DNA of 64,000 nt from Kutzneria chonburiensis (GCF_028622115.1 NZ_CP097263.1:9621501-9685500); one strand, 5' to 3'. Numbered from the stretch's first letter, positions 18,577 to 28,087 are shown. Notes: generated by a model from the letters alone, not told the origin. Numbers and translations are program-made.

Positions 18577-19539
18577 TCAGCTGCCGGCCCGGATCAAACC
18601 GGTCCGCTTCACGGTGGTCAGGATCGGGGTGACTTCGGTGCCGACGCTGCCGTCCAACCCGCCGCCGGTCAGGAAGGCGTACAGCTCAGGCAGATCGGCG
18701 GCGGCGACGGCTACCAACAGGTTGGCGCGGCCGGTGGTGGCGGCGGCGAAGCGGACCAGAGGGTGCTGGCTCAAGGCCTCGCCGGTGGCGTCGAGGTCAC
18801 CGGGGGCGACGTTGAGCCAGAGCAGGGCCTCGCCGTGGATGCCGAGCAAGCCGAGGTCGACCTCGATGGCGAGGCGAAGGCTGAGACCACGGACGAGGGC
18901 GTCGAGGCGGCGGCGGGCGGTGACGGGGGAGGTGTCGGCGTGGAGGGCGAGGTCGGTGTAACTGGCCCGCCCGTCGGCGACGAGAGCGGCGATGAGGGCC
19001 TCGTCGATGTCGTGGTGAGTGGGCGGAAGCTGGTACCCGACAGGGAAAGGAGGCTTGACGGGCTTGCCGTTCCACAGGAAGGCAGTGGGGAAGACACGGA
19101 GCATGGTGTACGAGGTCCACGACTCGACGGCGGCGGTGGCGGGAAGGTCCCGTAGCAGCAACAGGTTCCGGGCCTCGGCACCGGCGAGCATGAACTGGAC
19201 GCAGATCTCGTCGCCGCCGCCGATGATGTCGACGGCGACGGTGTCGGGTCGGCGGGCGAGCACGGCGGCGACGGCGCGGATGCGGTTGGGGGCGCAACGA
19301 ATCCGTAGGGCCATGGGCACGATGCCGGGGAAGTGCATGGGATTCCGGACGACGGTGGCCCGGAGGGTGCCGTCCTGGAACAACGGCAGGGCCCGACGAA
19401 CGACGGTCCGCTCGGAGATCCCCAGCTCCAAGCCGACGGCCCGCCACGAAGCCCGCGGCGAAGCGAGCAACACGGAGACGATACGGCGCTCGGTCTCGCC
19501 CAGGATCTGTCGCATAAACGCTAGAATAGACCGATTCAT
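18577..19539 (-). CDS. Lrp/AsnC-family transcriptional regulator (duplicated form)
   Basis: A 320-residue regulator made of two Lrp-like halves. Each half has a winged helix-turn-helix (RIVSVLLASPRASWRAVGLELGISERTVVRR near the N-terminus; LIAALVADGRASYTDLALHADTSPVTARRRL around 180-215) followed by a RAM ligand-binding beta-alpha-beta sandwich. Double-length Lrp proteins are common in actinobacteria and usually sense amino acids. The first ATG (19539) has no good ribosome site. An internal ATG at 19515, nine residues in, is preceded by a TATTCT -10-like box and could be a leaderless start. The gene is divergent from a carboxylesterase, which it may regulate. Confidence 0.88.
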   Translation of the reverse strand: MNRSILAFMRQILGETERRIVSVLLASPRASWRAVGLELGISERTVVRRALPLFQDGTLRATVVRNPMHFPGIVPMALRIRCAPNRIRAVAAVLARRPDTVAVDIIGGGDEICVQFMLAGAEARNLLLLRDLPATAAVESWTSYTMLRVFPTAFLWNGKPVKPPFPVGYQLPPTHHDIDEALIAALVADGRASYTDLALHADTSPVTARRRLDALVRGLSLRLAIEVDLGLLGIHGEALLWLNVAPGDLDATGEALSQHPLVRFAAATTGRANLLVAVAAADLPELYAFLTGGGLDGSVGTEVTPILTTVKRTGLIRAGS

Positions 19540-19596
19540 GTCCTAGAACCGGAAGAAAGCTACCCGAGAAAGACCGTATACCTCTAAACCACACCT

Positions 19597-20730
19597 ATGG
19601 ACGTGAACACGACGACGGGACCGGTCCGAGGCGTCACGACGGGCCAGGTCGAGGCATTCCGAGGCATCCCCTACGCGACGGCGGCAAGGTTCCAACCGCC
19701 GACGCCGCCCAAAGCCTGGACGGAGCCCCTGGCAGCCACGAAGCCGGGACCGGCGGCCCCGCAGACGGCGTCCCGACTCGCCTGGATCATGGGGGAACGG
19801 GAGCTGGACTGGGCCGAAGACGGCTGCCTGAACCTGAACGTCTGGACCACGGGCCTGGCCACCAAGAAGCCGGTGCTGGTCTGGTTCCACGGCGGTGCCT
19901 TCACGAGCGGTTCCGGCGGCTGGGACTGGTACGACGGCGGCAACCTGGCCGGCGACAACGACATCGTGGTGGTGACGGCCAACTACCGCCTTGGTGCCCT
20001 CGGCTACCTCTACAAGCCGGAGATCGGCGCGGACAATCTCGGCGCGCAGGACCAGGCGGCGGTGCTCCGCTGGGTGCACGACAACATCGCGGCGTTCGGC
20101 GGCGACCCGGGCAAGGTGACGGTCGGCGGCCAGTCGGCGGGCGCGTATTCGGCGCTGTACCTGGCGATCGACCCGGCGACGAAGGACCTCGTGCACCGGG
20201 TGGTCCTGCAAAGCGGACCCTGGGCGCTGCCGCCGGCCGATCCGACCGTCGCGAAGGCCAACGCCGACAAGTTCCTGAAGCTGCTCAAAAACCCCGACGC
20301 CCCAACGGAAACCGTGCTGGCCACGCAGCAGAAGCTGCCGACCGACGGCCTGCCGTTCCTGCCGGTGCTCGGCGGCGCCGGCTACCCGAAACCGTGGCAG
20401 CAGGCCGATCTGTCCGAGCTGGACGTCCTCATCGGCCACACCAAGGACGAAATGGTGGCGTTCGGCAACACACCGGACGTCTTCCAGCCGGGCGTGCACG
20501 AGATCGCCAAGGCCAGCAACGGTTTCGCCTATCGGTTCGACTGCACGGGACCGCTCGGCGCACCGCACTGCGTCGAGCTGCCGTACCTGTTCGGCACCTT
20601 CGAGGCCTTCAAGGACAGTCCGATGCTCGGTGACGACCGCAACACCGATTTCGGCACGGCCGTGGCCAACTTCACCAAGACCGGGGAGCCCGGCTGGCCC
20701 CGCTACCCGGAGTGCCGCCACTTCGTGTGA
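19597..20730 (+). CDS. compact type-B carboxylesterase
   Basis: A 377-residue alpha/beta hydrolase of the carboxylesterase/lipase family. The oxyanion hole is FHGGAF (97-102). The nucleophile is Ser180 in GGQSAGAYS. The DNLGAQDQAAVLRWVHDNIAAFGGDP block before it is diagnostic, and a probable catalytic His lies in GAPHCVELPYLFG (about 335). The usual family length is about 500 residues; the stretch between the nucleophile elbow and the last acid is shortened, so the lid domain is reduced. No signal peptide is seen, so it is cytoplasmic. A TATACC box about 20 bases before the ATG and no clear Shine-Dalgarno suggest leaderless translation. Confidence 0.85.
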   Translation: MDVNTTTGPVRGVTTGQVEAFRGIPYATAARFQPPTPPKAWTEPLAATKPGPAAPQTASRLAWIMGERELDWAEDGCLNLNVWTTGLATKKPVLVWFHGGAFTSGSGGWDWYDGGNLAGDNDIVVVTANYRLGALGYLYKPEIGADNLGAQDQAAVLRWVHDNIAAFGGDPGKVTVGGQSAGAYSALYLAIDPATKDLVHRVVLQSGPWALPPADPTVAKANADKFLKLLKNPDAPTETVLATQQKLPTDGLPFLPVLGGAGYPKPWQQADLSELDVLIGHTKDEMVAFGNTPDVFQPGVHEIAKASNGFAYRFDCTGPLGAPHCVELPYLFGTFEAFKDSPMLGDDRNTDFGTAVANFTKTGEPGWPRYPECRHFV

Positions 20731-20755
20731 CCCCGCACACCACCCCCGTTCCTGG

Positions 20756-20804
20756 CACATGCGGTCCGGACTTGCCTCTGGGAGGCAAGTCCGGGCCGCA
20801 TGTG
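20756..20804. repeat. long palindrome (family C), probable terminator
   Basis: 22-base arms beginning CACATGCGGTCCGGACTTGC, one mismatch, 5-base loop. It is followed by TTTTAG, so it should terminate the carboxylesterase transcript. It is placed 25 bases behind the stop codon. The CACATGCG start resembles the family B palindromes at 36579. Confidence 0.75.
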
Positions 20805-20860
20805 ACTTTTAGAGGGGCGCGTGGGGTGTGTGGGGCTGGTGGGGCCGCCAGCTCTGATAG

Positions 20861-20876
20861 TTGTGCGAAGCAACAA
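20861..20876. promoter_or_regulatory. candidate MarR-type operator upstream of MFS operon
   Basis: TTGT-N8-ACAA inverted repeat (TTGTGCGAAGCAACAA) inside an A/T-richer stretch 47 bases before the GTG of the MFS gene. The operon contains a MarR regulator, so an autoregulatory site here is reasonable. This is inference only. GGGGAGG at about 20912-20918 is the ribosome site. Confidence 0.4.
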
Positions 20877-20922
20877 TATCGGTTAGCCTACGTCAAGCAA
20901 GTTCCATGCGAGGGGAGGACCA

Positions 20923-23448
20923 GTGTCCACGGCTCAACACGCCAAGGCGCCGACCAGGACCACGGCCGAGTTAGGGCCCAGATACAAGTGGATCGCACTG
21001 TCCAACACCACGTTGGGCATGCTGATGGCGACCATCAACTCGTCCATCGTGCTGATCGCGCTGCCGGACATCTTCAAGGGCATCGGCATCAACCCGCTGT
21101 CCCCGGACAACACCAGCTACCTGCTGTGGATGATGATGGGCTTCCTCGTCGTCACGGCCGTGCTGGTGGTCAGCTTCGGGCGCCTCGGCGACATGTACGG
21201 CCGCGTGAAGATGTACAACATGGGCTTCGCGATCTTCGCGATCTCCTCGATCCTGCTCAGCGTCACCTGGTTCGACGGTCCGAACGCGGCCCTCTGGCTG
21301 ATCGGCTGGCGGGTGGTCCAGGGCATCGGCGGCGCCTTCCTGATGGCCAACTCCAGCGCCATCCTGACCGACGCCTTCCCGGCCAACCAGCGCGGCACCG
21401 CGCTCGGCCTCAACGCCGTCGCCGCGATCGCCGGCTCCTTCCTCGGCCTGGTCCTGGGCGGCGTGCTGGCCCCGGTGGACTGGCACCTGGTCTTCATCGT
21501 GTCCGCCCCGTTCGGCGTCTTCGGCAGCATCTGGGCCTACCTGAAGCTGCACGACAACGGCATCCGCCAGAAGGCCAAGATGGACTGGTGGGGCAACATC
21601 ACCTTCGCGGTGGGCCTCATCGTGGTGCTGGTCGCGATCACCTACGGCATCCAGCCCTACGGCGACTCCAGCATGGGCTGGGGCAACCCCTGGGTCTACG
21701 GCTCGCTCATCGGCGGCGTCGCCGTCCTTGTCGCCTTCGGCATCATCGAGACCAAGGTGGCCAACCCGCTGTTCAACCTGAGCCTGTTCAAGATCAGGGC
21801 GTTCACCGCGGGCAACGTGGCCAACCTGCTGGCCTCCCTCGGCCGCGGCGGCCTCCAGTTCGTGCTGATCATCTGGTTGCAGGGCATCTGGCTGCCGCAG
21901 CACGGCTACAGCTTCGAGTCGACGCCGCTGTGGGCCGGCATCTACATGCTGCCGCTGACCGTCGGCTTCCTCGTGTCCGCCCCGCTGTCCGGTGTGCTCT
22001 CGGACCGCCTGGGCGCCCGCGCCTTCACCACCGGCGGCATGCTGATCACCGCGGCCAGCTTCGTGGCCCTGATCGTGCTGCCGGTCGACTTCAACTACTG
22101 GGTCTTCGCGGTCATCCTGCTGGTCAACGGCCTCGGCATGGGCCTGTTCTCCTCGCCCAACCGGGCCGACGTGATGAACAGCCTGCCCACCAACGCCCGC
22201 GGCGTCGGCGCCGGCATGACGGCCACCTTCCAGAACTCCGCCATGGTGCTGTCCATCGGCATCTTCTTCAGCCTGATCATCGCCGGCCTGTCGGCCAGCC
22301 TGCCGTCCACGTTGTCGACGGGCCTGGTCTCCAACGGCGTGCCGCAGGCCGCCGCCAACCAGATCGCGCAGCTGCCCGCGGTGGGCGTGCTGTTCGCGGC
22401 GTTCCTCGGCTACAACCCGATCCAGCAGCTGCTCGGCCCCACGCTGCAACAGCTTCCGGCCGACAAGGCCAGCTTCCTGACTGGCCGCAGCTTCTTCCCG
22501 AACCTGATCTCCGGGCCGTTCCAGGAAGGCCTTCAGGTCGTGTTCTGGTTCGCGGTCATCGCCTGCATCGTCGCGGCGGTCGCGTCCTGGCTGGTCGGCA
22601 AGCGCAACAAGGCGATCGTGTCGGAGTCGGCCGGCGCGGAGCTCGCGGCAGTCGCCGGCGAGGGTGCTTTCGGTGACGTGGAACTGGTCGAACCGCTGGC
22701 GCGCATCGTGTTCAGCGGACGGGTGCACACCCGCAGCGGATCGGGCGTCGGCGGCGCGGTCATCACGGTGACCGGCGCGGACGGGTCGCAGGTGGACCGG
22801 GTCCCGGTCGACGGCGACGGCCGCTACGAGCTCAACGACCTGCGCAACGGCAAGTACACGCTGATCGTCACGGCGGCGGGCTACCGGCCGGCGGCCGGCA
22901 CGGTCGCCATCAACGACGTGCCTGGCGCGCAGGATTTCGAGCTGGCCGGCGGCGGCCTGGTCAGCGGCATGGTCCGCTCGGACGGCATTCCGGTGCCGCT
23001 GGCGGCGATCGTGGCCAGCGACGTGGACGGCCACATCCTGGCCCAGGTCGCGGCGGACGAGGCCGGCCGGTACCGGATCGAGGGCCTGCCCGACGGCGAC
23101 ACCGTGCTGACGGCCAGCGCCACTGGCTACGAGCCGACGGCCGAGCCGGTGGGCGTCTCGGCGCTGCGACCGTCCATTGTGGACCTCAACCTGCCGGTGC
23201 AGGCCGTGGTGCACGGCGTGGTCACCGCGCCCGACGGCCCGGTGGTGGCCGGCGCGACCGTGACCGCGGTGGACGGTGACGGCCGGGTGGTGGCGACCGC
23301 GGTGACCGGGTCGGACGGCAGCTACCGGCTGACCGGGCTGCCCAGCGGCGACTACACGGTCGTGACGAGCGTGTACGAGCCGGTCGCCGTGCGGGTCAGC
23401 GCCCGCGCCGGTGAACTGTCCACGGCAGACGTGGTTTTCGGGCGGTGA
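20923..23448 (+). CDS. DHA2-type MFS exporter fused to three carboxypeptidase-regulatory-like domains
   Basis: 841 residues. Residues 1 to about 565 are a 14-helix drug:H+ antiporter (DHA2/EmrB type): [13 protein letters not shown] is motif [20 protein letters not shown] and [10 protein letters not shown] are motifs B and C. The last 240 residues are three tandem beta-sandwich repeats of about 80 residues of the CarbopepD_reg/Cna-B-like type (for example [19 protein letters not shown]...[24 protein letters not shown]). DHA2 proteins have both termini in the cytoplasm, so the repeats should be cytosolic, unusual for this normally extracellular fold. The next three genes continue the theme: MarR, a protein made only of such repeats, and a YceI protein carrying one. 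Substrate unknown. Confidence 0.88.
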   Translation: MSTAQHAKAPTRTTAELGPRYKWIALSNTTLGMLMATINSSIVLIALPDIFKGIGINPLSPDNTSYLLWMMMGFLVVTAVLVVSFGRLGDMYGRVKMYNMGFAIFAISSILLSVTWFDGPNAALWLIGWRVVQGIGGAFLMANSSAILTDAFPANQRGTALGLNAVAAIAGSFLGLVLGGVLAPVDWHLVFIVSAPFGVFGSIWAYLKLHDNGIRQKAKMDWWGNITFAVGLIVVLVAITYGIQPYGDSSMGWGNPWVYGSLIGGVAVLVAFGIIETKVANPLFNLSLFKIRAFTAGNVANLLASLGRGGLQFVLIIWLQGIWLPQHGYSFESTPLWAGIYMLPLTVGFLVSAPLSGVLSDRLGARAFTTGGMLITAASFVALIVLPVDFNYWVFAVILLVNGLGMGLFSSPNRADVMNSLPTNARGVGAGMTATFQNSAMVLSIGIFFSLIIAGLSASLPSTLSTGLVSNGVPQAAANQIAQLPAVGVLFAAFLGYNPIQQLLGPTLQQLPADKASFLTGRSFFPNLISGPFQEGLQVVFWFAVIACIVAAVASWLVGKRNKAIVSESAGAELAAVAGEGAFGDVELVEPLARIVFSGRVHTRSGSGVGGAVITVTGADGSQVDRVPVDGDGRYELNDLRNGKYTLIVTAAGYRPAAGTVAINDVPGAQDFELAGGGLVSGMVRSDGIPVPLAAIVASDVDGHILAQVAADEAGRYRIEGLPDGDTVLTASATGYEPTAEPVGVSALRPSIVDLNLPVQAVVHGVVTAPDGPVVAGATVTAVDGDGRVVATAVTGSDGSYRLTGLPSGDYTVVTSVYEPVAVRVSARAGELSTADVVFGR

Positions 23449-23452
23449 CGTC

Positions 23453-23908
23453 GTGACGCCCAACGTAGTGCGTTCCAACGACGACATCGCCGGCCGGCTG
23501 CAGATGGCGATCAGCGCCATCTCGCACCGGATGAAGACACGCGCCGCGAGCGACGAGCTGACGCCGACCCGGCTGGTCACCCTGGCCACCGTGGCCGAGC
23601 ACGGGCCGCTGCGCATCAGCGACCTGGCCGACCGGGTCGGCATCAGCGCGGCCACCATGTCCCGCCTGGTGGACTGGCTGGTCGAGCACGCGTTGCTCAC
23701 GCGCACGTGCAGCACCAAGGACCTGCGGGTCAGCAATGTCGCGCTGAGCCCGCAGGGCGAGGCCCTGCTGGAACGGATGCGCGGCATCCGCACCGGCTAC
23801 CTCGCCGAGCGGATCAGCCGGCTGCCAGCCGATCAGGTGCGTGCGCTGGCCGACGCGCTCGAGGTGCTGGAGGATTTCGCGACGGGCTCGGAACAGGAGC
23901 GGCACTGA
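23453..23908 (+). CDS. MarR-family transcriptional regulator
   Basis: 151 residues from GTG 23453 (GTG 23468 is possible). The winged helix comprises TLATVAEHGPLRISDLADRVGISAATMSRLVDWLVEHALLTRTCSTKDLRVSNVALSPQGEALL, with the wing DLRVSNVAL. Dimerisation helices lie at both ends. MarR proteins usually repress a neighbouring exporter and are relieved by its substrate; this gene starts four bases after the MFS gene and overlaps the next one (TGATG). Its target is most likely its own operon, perhaps through the site at 20861. Confidence 0.9.
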   Translation: MTPNVVRSNDDIAGRLQMAISAISHRMKTRAASDELTPTRLVTLATVAEHGPLRISDLADRVGISAATMSRLVDWLVEHALLTRTCSTKDLRVSNVALSPQGEALLERMRGIRTGYLAERISRLPADQVRALADALEVLEDFATGSEQERH

Positions 23909-24663
23909 TGGACTCCTCGCTCATTCGCGGCAGGGTGGTCGGCGCGGACGGCGCGCTGATCGGCCGGGCCGCGCTCACGCTGATCGACGCGGCGGGGCGG
24001 CAGGTCGGCCGGACCTCGTCCGAGGTCGACGGCACGTACCACTTCAACGTGGCGGCCAGCGGCGGCCACGTGCTGATCGTGACGGCGCCGGGACACCAGC
24101 CGCAGGCTGTCACGGTGATGGTGGCGCCCGACGGCGCCCGCATCGACGTGACGCTGACCGGCACCAGCGGACTGTCCGGCCTCGTGCACTCGGCCACCGG
24201 CGCGCCCGTGCCGTCGGCGGCGGTCACGCTGGCCGACGGCCGCGGCGAGGTCGTCGCCTCCCGCGTGACCGGCGCGGACGGCGGCTACTCGTTCGACGAC
24301 CTGGTCGCCGGCAGCTACACCCTCGCCGTCAGCGCCCCGGCGCTGCGGCCGGTCGCCATGACCGTCACGGTGCCGGCCACCGGCCGTGTTACGCAGGACG
24401 TCGAACTGGCCGGCGGCGCGAGGGTGCGCGGTGTCGTGCGGACCAACGGCAGCAGCCATCCCGTCGAGGCGCGCGTAACGCTCGTCGACGCCGCCGGCAC
24501 GGTCATCGCCGCGACCAGCACCGAGACCGACGGCAGCTACGCCTTCGAGGACGTGCCCGAGGGCGACTACACGATCATCGCGACCGGCTACCCGCCGGCC
24601 GCCAGCGCCCTGCGGATCGGCGGCGGCAACCAGAGCCGGCACGACATCGAGTTGAGTTTCTAA
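23908..24663 (+). CDS. protein of three carboxypeptidase-regulatory-like domains
   Basis: 251 residues composed of three repeats of about 83 residues (1-83, 84-168, 169-251). Each has the pattern G-x-V...A-x-V-T-L-x-D...G-x-Y-x-F-x-D-L/V-x-x-G-x-Y-T-L/I, the CarbopepD_reg/Cna-B prealbumin-like fold. There is no signal peptide, membrane helix or sortase motif, so unlike most such proteins it should stay in the cytoplasm. The repeats resemble those on the MFS exporter encoded two genes upstream and the N-domain of the YceI protein downstream. An adaptor role holding those two together is a guess. The start overlaps the MarR stop. Confidence 0.8.
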   Translation: MDSSLIRGRVVGADGALIGRAALTLIDAAGRQVGRTSSEVDGTYHFNVAASGGHVLIVTAPGHQPQAVTVMVAPDGARIDVTLTGTSGLSGLVHSATGAPVPSAAVTLADGRGEVVASRVTGADGGYSFDDLVAGSYTLAVSAPALRPVAMTVTVPATGRVTQDVELAGGARVRGVVRTNGSSHPVEARVTLVDAAGTVIAATSTETDGSYAFEDVPEGDYTIIATGYPPAASALRIGGGNQSRHDIELSF

Positions 24664-24675
24664 AGGGGATTCGCC

Positions 24676-25497
24676 ATGAGCCAAGGCGTCAACGCGCTGG
24701 TCCGCACCGGCGACGGCTGGGCCGTGCAGCACGCGGTGCTCACCGTCACCGACCTGTCCGGCAACCAGGTCGCCCGCAGCGGGGCCGACCAGGACGGCGC
24801 GGTCAGCACCGCCGCGCTGCCCGCCGGCACGTACACCGCGATCCTCACCGCCGCCGGCTACGCGCCGGTCGCGCGCACCGCGATGGTCACCGCCAGCGGC
24901 TCCGCGCCGCTCGGCACCGTCACGCTCAACCGTGTCGGCGGCGTCGAGCTGCCGCCGCCCGGCGTGTGGACCATCGACCCCGCGCACTCCTCGATCAACG
25001 TCTCCGCGCGGCACCTGGGGATGTCCAGCGTGCGCGGCCGTTTCGACGCCTTCAGCGGCACGGTCGAGGTCGCGCACCCGGTTGAGCATTCCTCGGTCAG
25101 CGCCGTGATTCAGGCCGCCAGTGTCGACACGAACAACAAGATGCGTGACGATCACCTGCGCTCCAAGGACTTCCTGGACGTGGAGCAGCATCCGGTGATC
25201 ACCTATCGGAGCACCGGTCTCTCCCAGCTGTCCGAGGAGCGCTGGACCCTGGACGGGGAGCTGACCCTCAACGGCATCACCCGGTCCGTGCCGCTGGACC
25301 TGACCTATCTCGGCACCGGGCCCGACTCCTGGGGCGGCACTCGGGCCGCGTTCCACGCCGTGACCGAGCTGCACCGCGACGACTTCGCCATCACCTACAA
25401 CCAGGTGCTGCGGGCCGGTATCGGGGCCATCGGCGCGACGCTGCGCGTGGAGATCGACATCCAGGCGGTGCAGGGCGACACGCTGCCCGGCGCCTGA
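24676..25497 (+). CDS. YceI-family protein with N-terminal carboxypeptidase-regulatory-like domain
   Basis: 273 residues. Residues 1-90 are one copy of the beta-sandwich repeat found in the two neighbours. Residues 95-268 are a YceI lipocalin-like barrel: WTIDPAHSSINVSARHLGMSSVRGRFDAFSGTV, MRDDHLRSKDFLDVEQHPVITYRS and TLNGITRSVPL are the family hallmarks. YceI proteins bind polyisoprenoids or quinone-like amphiphiles. Most proteobacterial members are periplasmic; this one has no signal peptide. AAGGGG lies eight bases before the ATG. It is the last gene of the operon, with a strong terminator behind. A hydrophobic ligand handed to the exporter would fit the context but is unproven. Confidence 0.85.
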   Translation: MSQGVNALVRTGDGWAVQHAVLTVTDLSGNQVARSGADQDGAVSTAALPAGTYTAILTAAGYAPVARTAMVTASGSAPLGTVTLNRVGGVELPPPGVWTIDPAHSSINVSARHLGMSSVRGRFDAFSGTVEVAHPVEHSSVSAVIQAASVDTNNKMRDDHLRSKDFLDVEQHPVITYRSTGLSQLSEERWTLDGELTLNGITRSVPLDLTYLGTGPDSWGGTRAAFHAVTELHRDDFAITYNQVLRAGIGAIGATLRVEIDIQAVQGDTLPGA

Positions 25498-25510
25498 CCG
25501 TTCGACCGCG

Positions 25511-25543
25511 AAGGCCTTCTCCCGTACGGGAGAAGGCCTTTTT
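25511..25543 (+). terminator. intrinsic terminator
   Basis: A perfect 15-base palindrome AAGGCCTTCTCCCGT and its complement, without a loop, is followed by TTTT. It lies 14 bases behind the YceI gene and is one of the few T-tailed terminators in the window. Confidence 0.9.
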
Positions 25544-25559
25544 CGCACGCCGTGTCGAC

Positions 25560-25735
25560 TACCCGGTGTCACATCGAGTTGGCCTTGCGTAAGACTGCGG
25601 TGAGTGACCTGGTGCTCCGACATTCGTTACAGGGCAATCGGTTTATGTCACCTGTAAGTGTGGTCGACCGGCCGAGCACTAGCCCTTGTTGTGACATTGA
25701 GTTAGGAATGCCGCCTGATCGAGTCGAGGAAGTGA
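25560..25735. promoter_or_regulatory. upstream region of conservon 2 with repeated motifs
   Basis: No gene in this stretch. Two similar blocks, TCACATCGAGTTGG (from about 25569) and TGACATTGAGTTAGG (from about 25691), lie about 122 bases apart. Between them sits an inverted repeat TTACAGG (25627-25633) / CCTGTAA (25651-25657). GAGGA just before 25731 is the ribosome site for the TTG start at 25736. Regulator unknown. Confidence 0.4.
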
Positions 25736-28087
25736 TTGAAGTTGACCCCCTCCAGTGGGCGTCACGAACTGGCGATTCGCGCGATCGGCTGGCGGCTGCG
25801 TCGGGTTGCGGACTGGCCGCTGCGCACCAAATTGGCGGTGGTGTTGCTGACGCCCACCGTCGTCGCCGTGGTGCTGGGCGCGACGCAGGTCAGCGCCGAG
25901 CTGAGCCTGGCCGGCCAGTCGGCCCAGCTCGCCGGCCTGGTGGCGGTGCAGGGCCGGGCCACCGCCGTCGTGCATGGCCTGCAAGGGGAGCGGGACCTCG
26001 CGGTCGTGCCGGGCGCGGCCCGTCCGGACGTGATCGCCGCGCGGGCCCAGGTCGACGGCGCCATCGCCGCGTTCGACACCGAGCTGACGGCCAACCCGGA
26101 CGTCGCCGCCACGGACGAAGTCGTGACGGCCGAATTGAATCTCGCCAACCTCACCGCGGCCCGGAAGGCCGCCGACACACCCGACACCGGCCGCCTCACG
26201 TCGCTGGACAACTACTCCGTGATCATCGCGTCGCTGCTCGCGGTCGGCGTGACCGAGCCCAACGACGCCGGCGATCCGCTGGTCAGCACGGCTGCGGCGG
26301 CGCTGGCCGTGGTGGGCAAGGCGATCGAGCAGGTCCAGGTGGAGAAGACCGTGCTGGCCGCCGCGACCGCCGGTTACGCCCTGCCGGCCGGCGGGACCGG
26401 CCGGATCCGCGTCGCCGGAGCGTTGGCCGACAACGCGCTGGCCGAGTTGACGCGGGAACTCACGCCCGAGCGGCGGGCCGCCTACGCCGACACGGTCGGC
26501 ACAACCGCCCTGACCCAGTTGGCCCAACTCCGCGACGATGCGGTGACCCGCATGGAATCCGGGCGACCGCCGGGCTTGGCGACATCGGCGTGGCAGCAGG
26601 CCGCCCAGCTGGTGACCAGTCGCCTGACCACGTTCGAGGGCTCGCTGTCCCAGTCGCTGCGCGGCGCGGTCGAGGGCCTGGGCGTGTCGTCACGCACGAG
26701 TTCGTTGCGCGACACCGCACTGATCATCGGGGCGCTGCTGCTGGGACTGGCCATCGCGCTGTACTTCGCCGCGACCATGGTCCATCCACTGTGGACACTG
26801 CGGCGGCGGGCGCTGGAGATCGCCGAGCACGAGCTGCCCGGCGTGATCGACCGGATCGCCCACGACACCGCCGAGGTCGGCCGGCTGCGGCCGGCCCCGG
26901 TCGAGGTCACCACCACCGAGGAGATCGGCCAGGTGGCCCGGGCCTTCGACGAGGTGCACTCGGCGGCCGTGCGGCTGGCCGTCGAGCAGGCGGCGCTGCG
27001 GCACAGCGTCAACGAGATCTTCGTGAACCTGTCGCTGCGCACCCAGAGCCTGGTGCAGAGCCAGCTGAAGATGATCGACGTGATGGAGGCCGACGAGCTC
27101 GATCCGGACCAGCTCGGCCGGCTGTTCAAGCTGGACCACCTGGCCACCCGGATGCGGCGCAACAGCGAGAACCTGCTGGTGCTGGCCGGTGCCGGGCTGC
27201 GCCGGTCGACCAGCCAGCCGGTGTCGGTCACCGACCTCGTGCGGGCCGCGGTGTCCGAGATCGAGCAGTACAACCGGATCACGCTGGCGCCCGCGCCGGA
27301 CGCGGTGGTGATCGGCTCGGCGGTCAGCGACATCGTGCACCTGCTGGCCGAGCTGCTGGACAACGCCACCTCCTACTCACCGCCGGACACGCCGATCACC
27401 GTGGCGTGCAGCGAGGATCCCGACGGCACGCTGCGCATCCGGGTCGCCGACGAGGGCGTCGGGCTGCCGCCGGCCGAGCTCGCCGGGCTCAACCGGCAGC
27501 TGGCCGCCGAGGCGCCGCTCGAGGCCGTGTCGTCCCGGCGGATGGGCCTGTTCGTGGTGAGCCGGCTGGCCGCCCGGCGGCGGATCGCGGTGCGGCTGAC
27601 GGCCAACGTCGGGGCCGGCACGGTCGCCGAGGTCGAGCTGCCGGCCGACCTGCTGCGCCCGGACGAACCCCCGACCGAGCCGGCATTGTCGCCCGGCACC
27701 ATGGAAGTGCCGCGGCAGCGCAACTTCGCGATGGCCACGGTGATTGCCGCCCGTCGGCACTTCGCCGAACGCCGGTCGTCGCCGGAAGTGTCGGCCGAGC
27801 CGTCCGAGGAGCCCGTGTGGCCGGTGGACGAGCCGACCGAGGGCACCCCGATCTACGAGTCCGTCGCCTCGGCCTGGTTCCGGTCGACCGGGCGGCAGCG
27901 TGACGACCGCACCTGGCGTACCGACACCGACTCGATCTGGCGCACCGGCGACCCACTCGACAAGCCGGTCTCCGCCGGCCTGACCGCGGCCGGCCTGCCG
28001 CGGCGCATCCGGGGTGCGCTGCTGCTGCGCGGCAGCGCGCCCAAGGCGGCGGAGCCGCACCACACCACTGGAAAGGCAACCCCGTGA
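25736..28087 (+). CDS. conservon 2 sensor histidine kinase-like protein CvnA
   Basis: 783 residues. Helix 1 (about 32-52), then an extracytoplasmic NIT-like domain (VVHGLQGERDLAVVPGAARPD), helix 2 (about 325-348), a HAMP-like linker, and a HATPase_c domain with LLAELLDNATSYSPP (N-box), VADEGVGLPP (G1) and RRMGLFVVSRLA. The C-terminal tail is charged and disordered. There is no clear phospho-acceptor histidine motif. TTG 25736 is chosen (AGGA upstream); TTG 25742 is possible. It overlaps the roadblock gene by four bases. It is a paralogue of the CvnA at 6327, with a different partner set. Confidence 0.88.
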   Translation: MKLTPSSGRHELAIRAIGWRLRRVADWPLRTKLAVVLLTPTVVAVVLGATQVSAELSLAGQSAQLAGLVAVQGRATAVVHGLQGERDLAVVPGAARPDVIAARAQVDGAIAAFDTELTANPDVAATDEVVTAELNLANLTAARKAADTPDTGRLTSLDNYSVIIASLLAVGVTEPNDAGDPLVSTAAAALAVVGKAIEQVQVEKTVLAAATAGYALPAGGTGRIRVAGALADNALAELTRELTPERRAAYADTVGTTALTQLAQLRDDAVTRMESGRPPGLATSAWQQAAQLVTSRLTTFEGSLSQSLRGAVEGLGVSSRTSSLRDTALIIGALLLGLAIALYFAATMVHPLWTLRRRALEIAEHELPGVIDRIAHDTAEVGRLRPAPVEVTTTEEIGQVARAFDEVHSAAVRLAVEQAALRHSVNEIFVNLSLRTQSLVQSQLKMIDVMEADELDPDQLGRLFKLDHLATRMRRNSENLLVLAGAGLRRSTSQPVSVTDLVRAAVSEIEQYNRITLAPAPDAVVIGSAVSDIVHLLAELLDNATSYSPPDTPITVACSEDPDGTLRIRVADEGVGLPPAELAGLNRQLAAEAPLEAVSSRRMGLFVVSRLAARRRIAVRLTANVGAGTVAEVELPADLLRPDEPPTEPALSPGTMEVPRQRNFAMATVIAARRHFAERRSSPEVSAEPSEEPVWPVDEPTEGTPIYESVASAWFRSTGRQRDDRTWRTDTDSIWRTGDPLDKPVSAGLTAAGLPRRIRGALLLRGSAPKAAEPHHTTGKATP

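Noticed and set aside
20971-23793. 940-codon minus-strand frame opposite the MFS gene
   Set aside because: Shadow of the MFS and MarR genes; composition is dominated by Asp, Arg, Gln and His with no recognisable domain.
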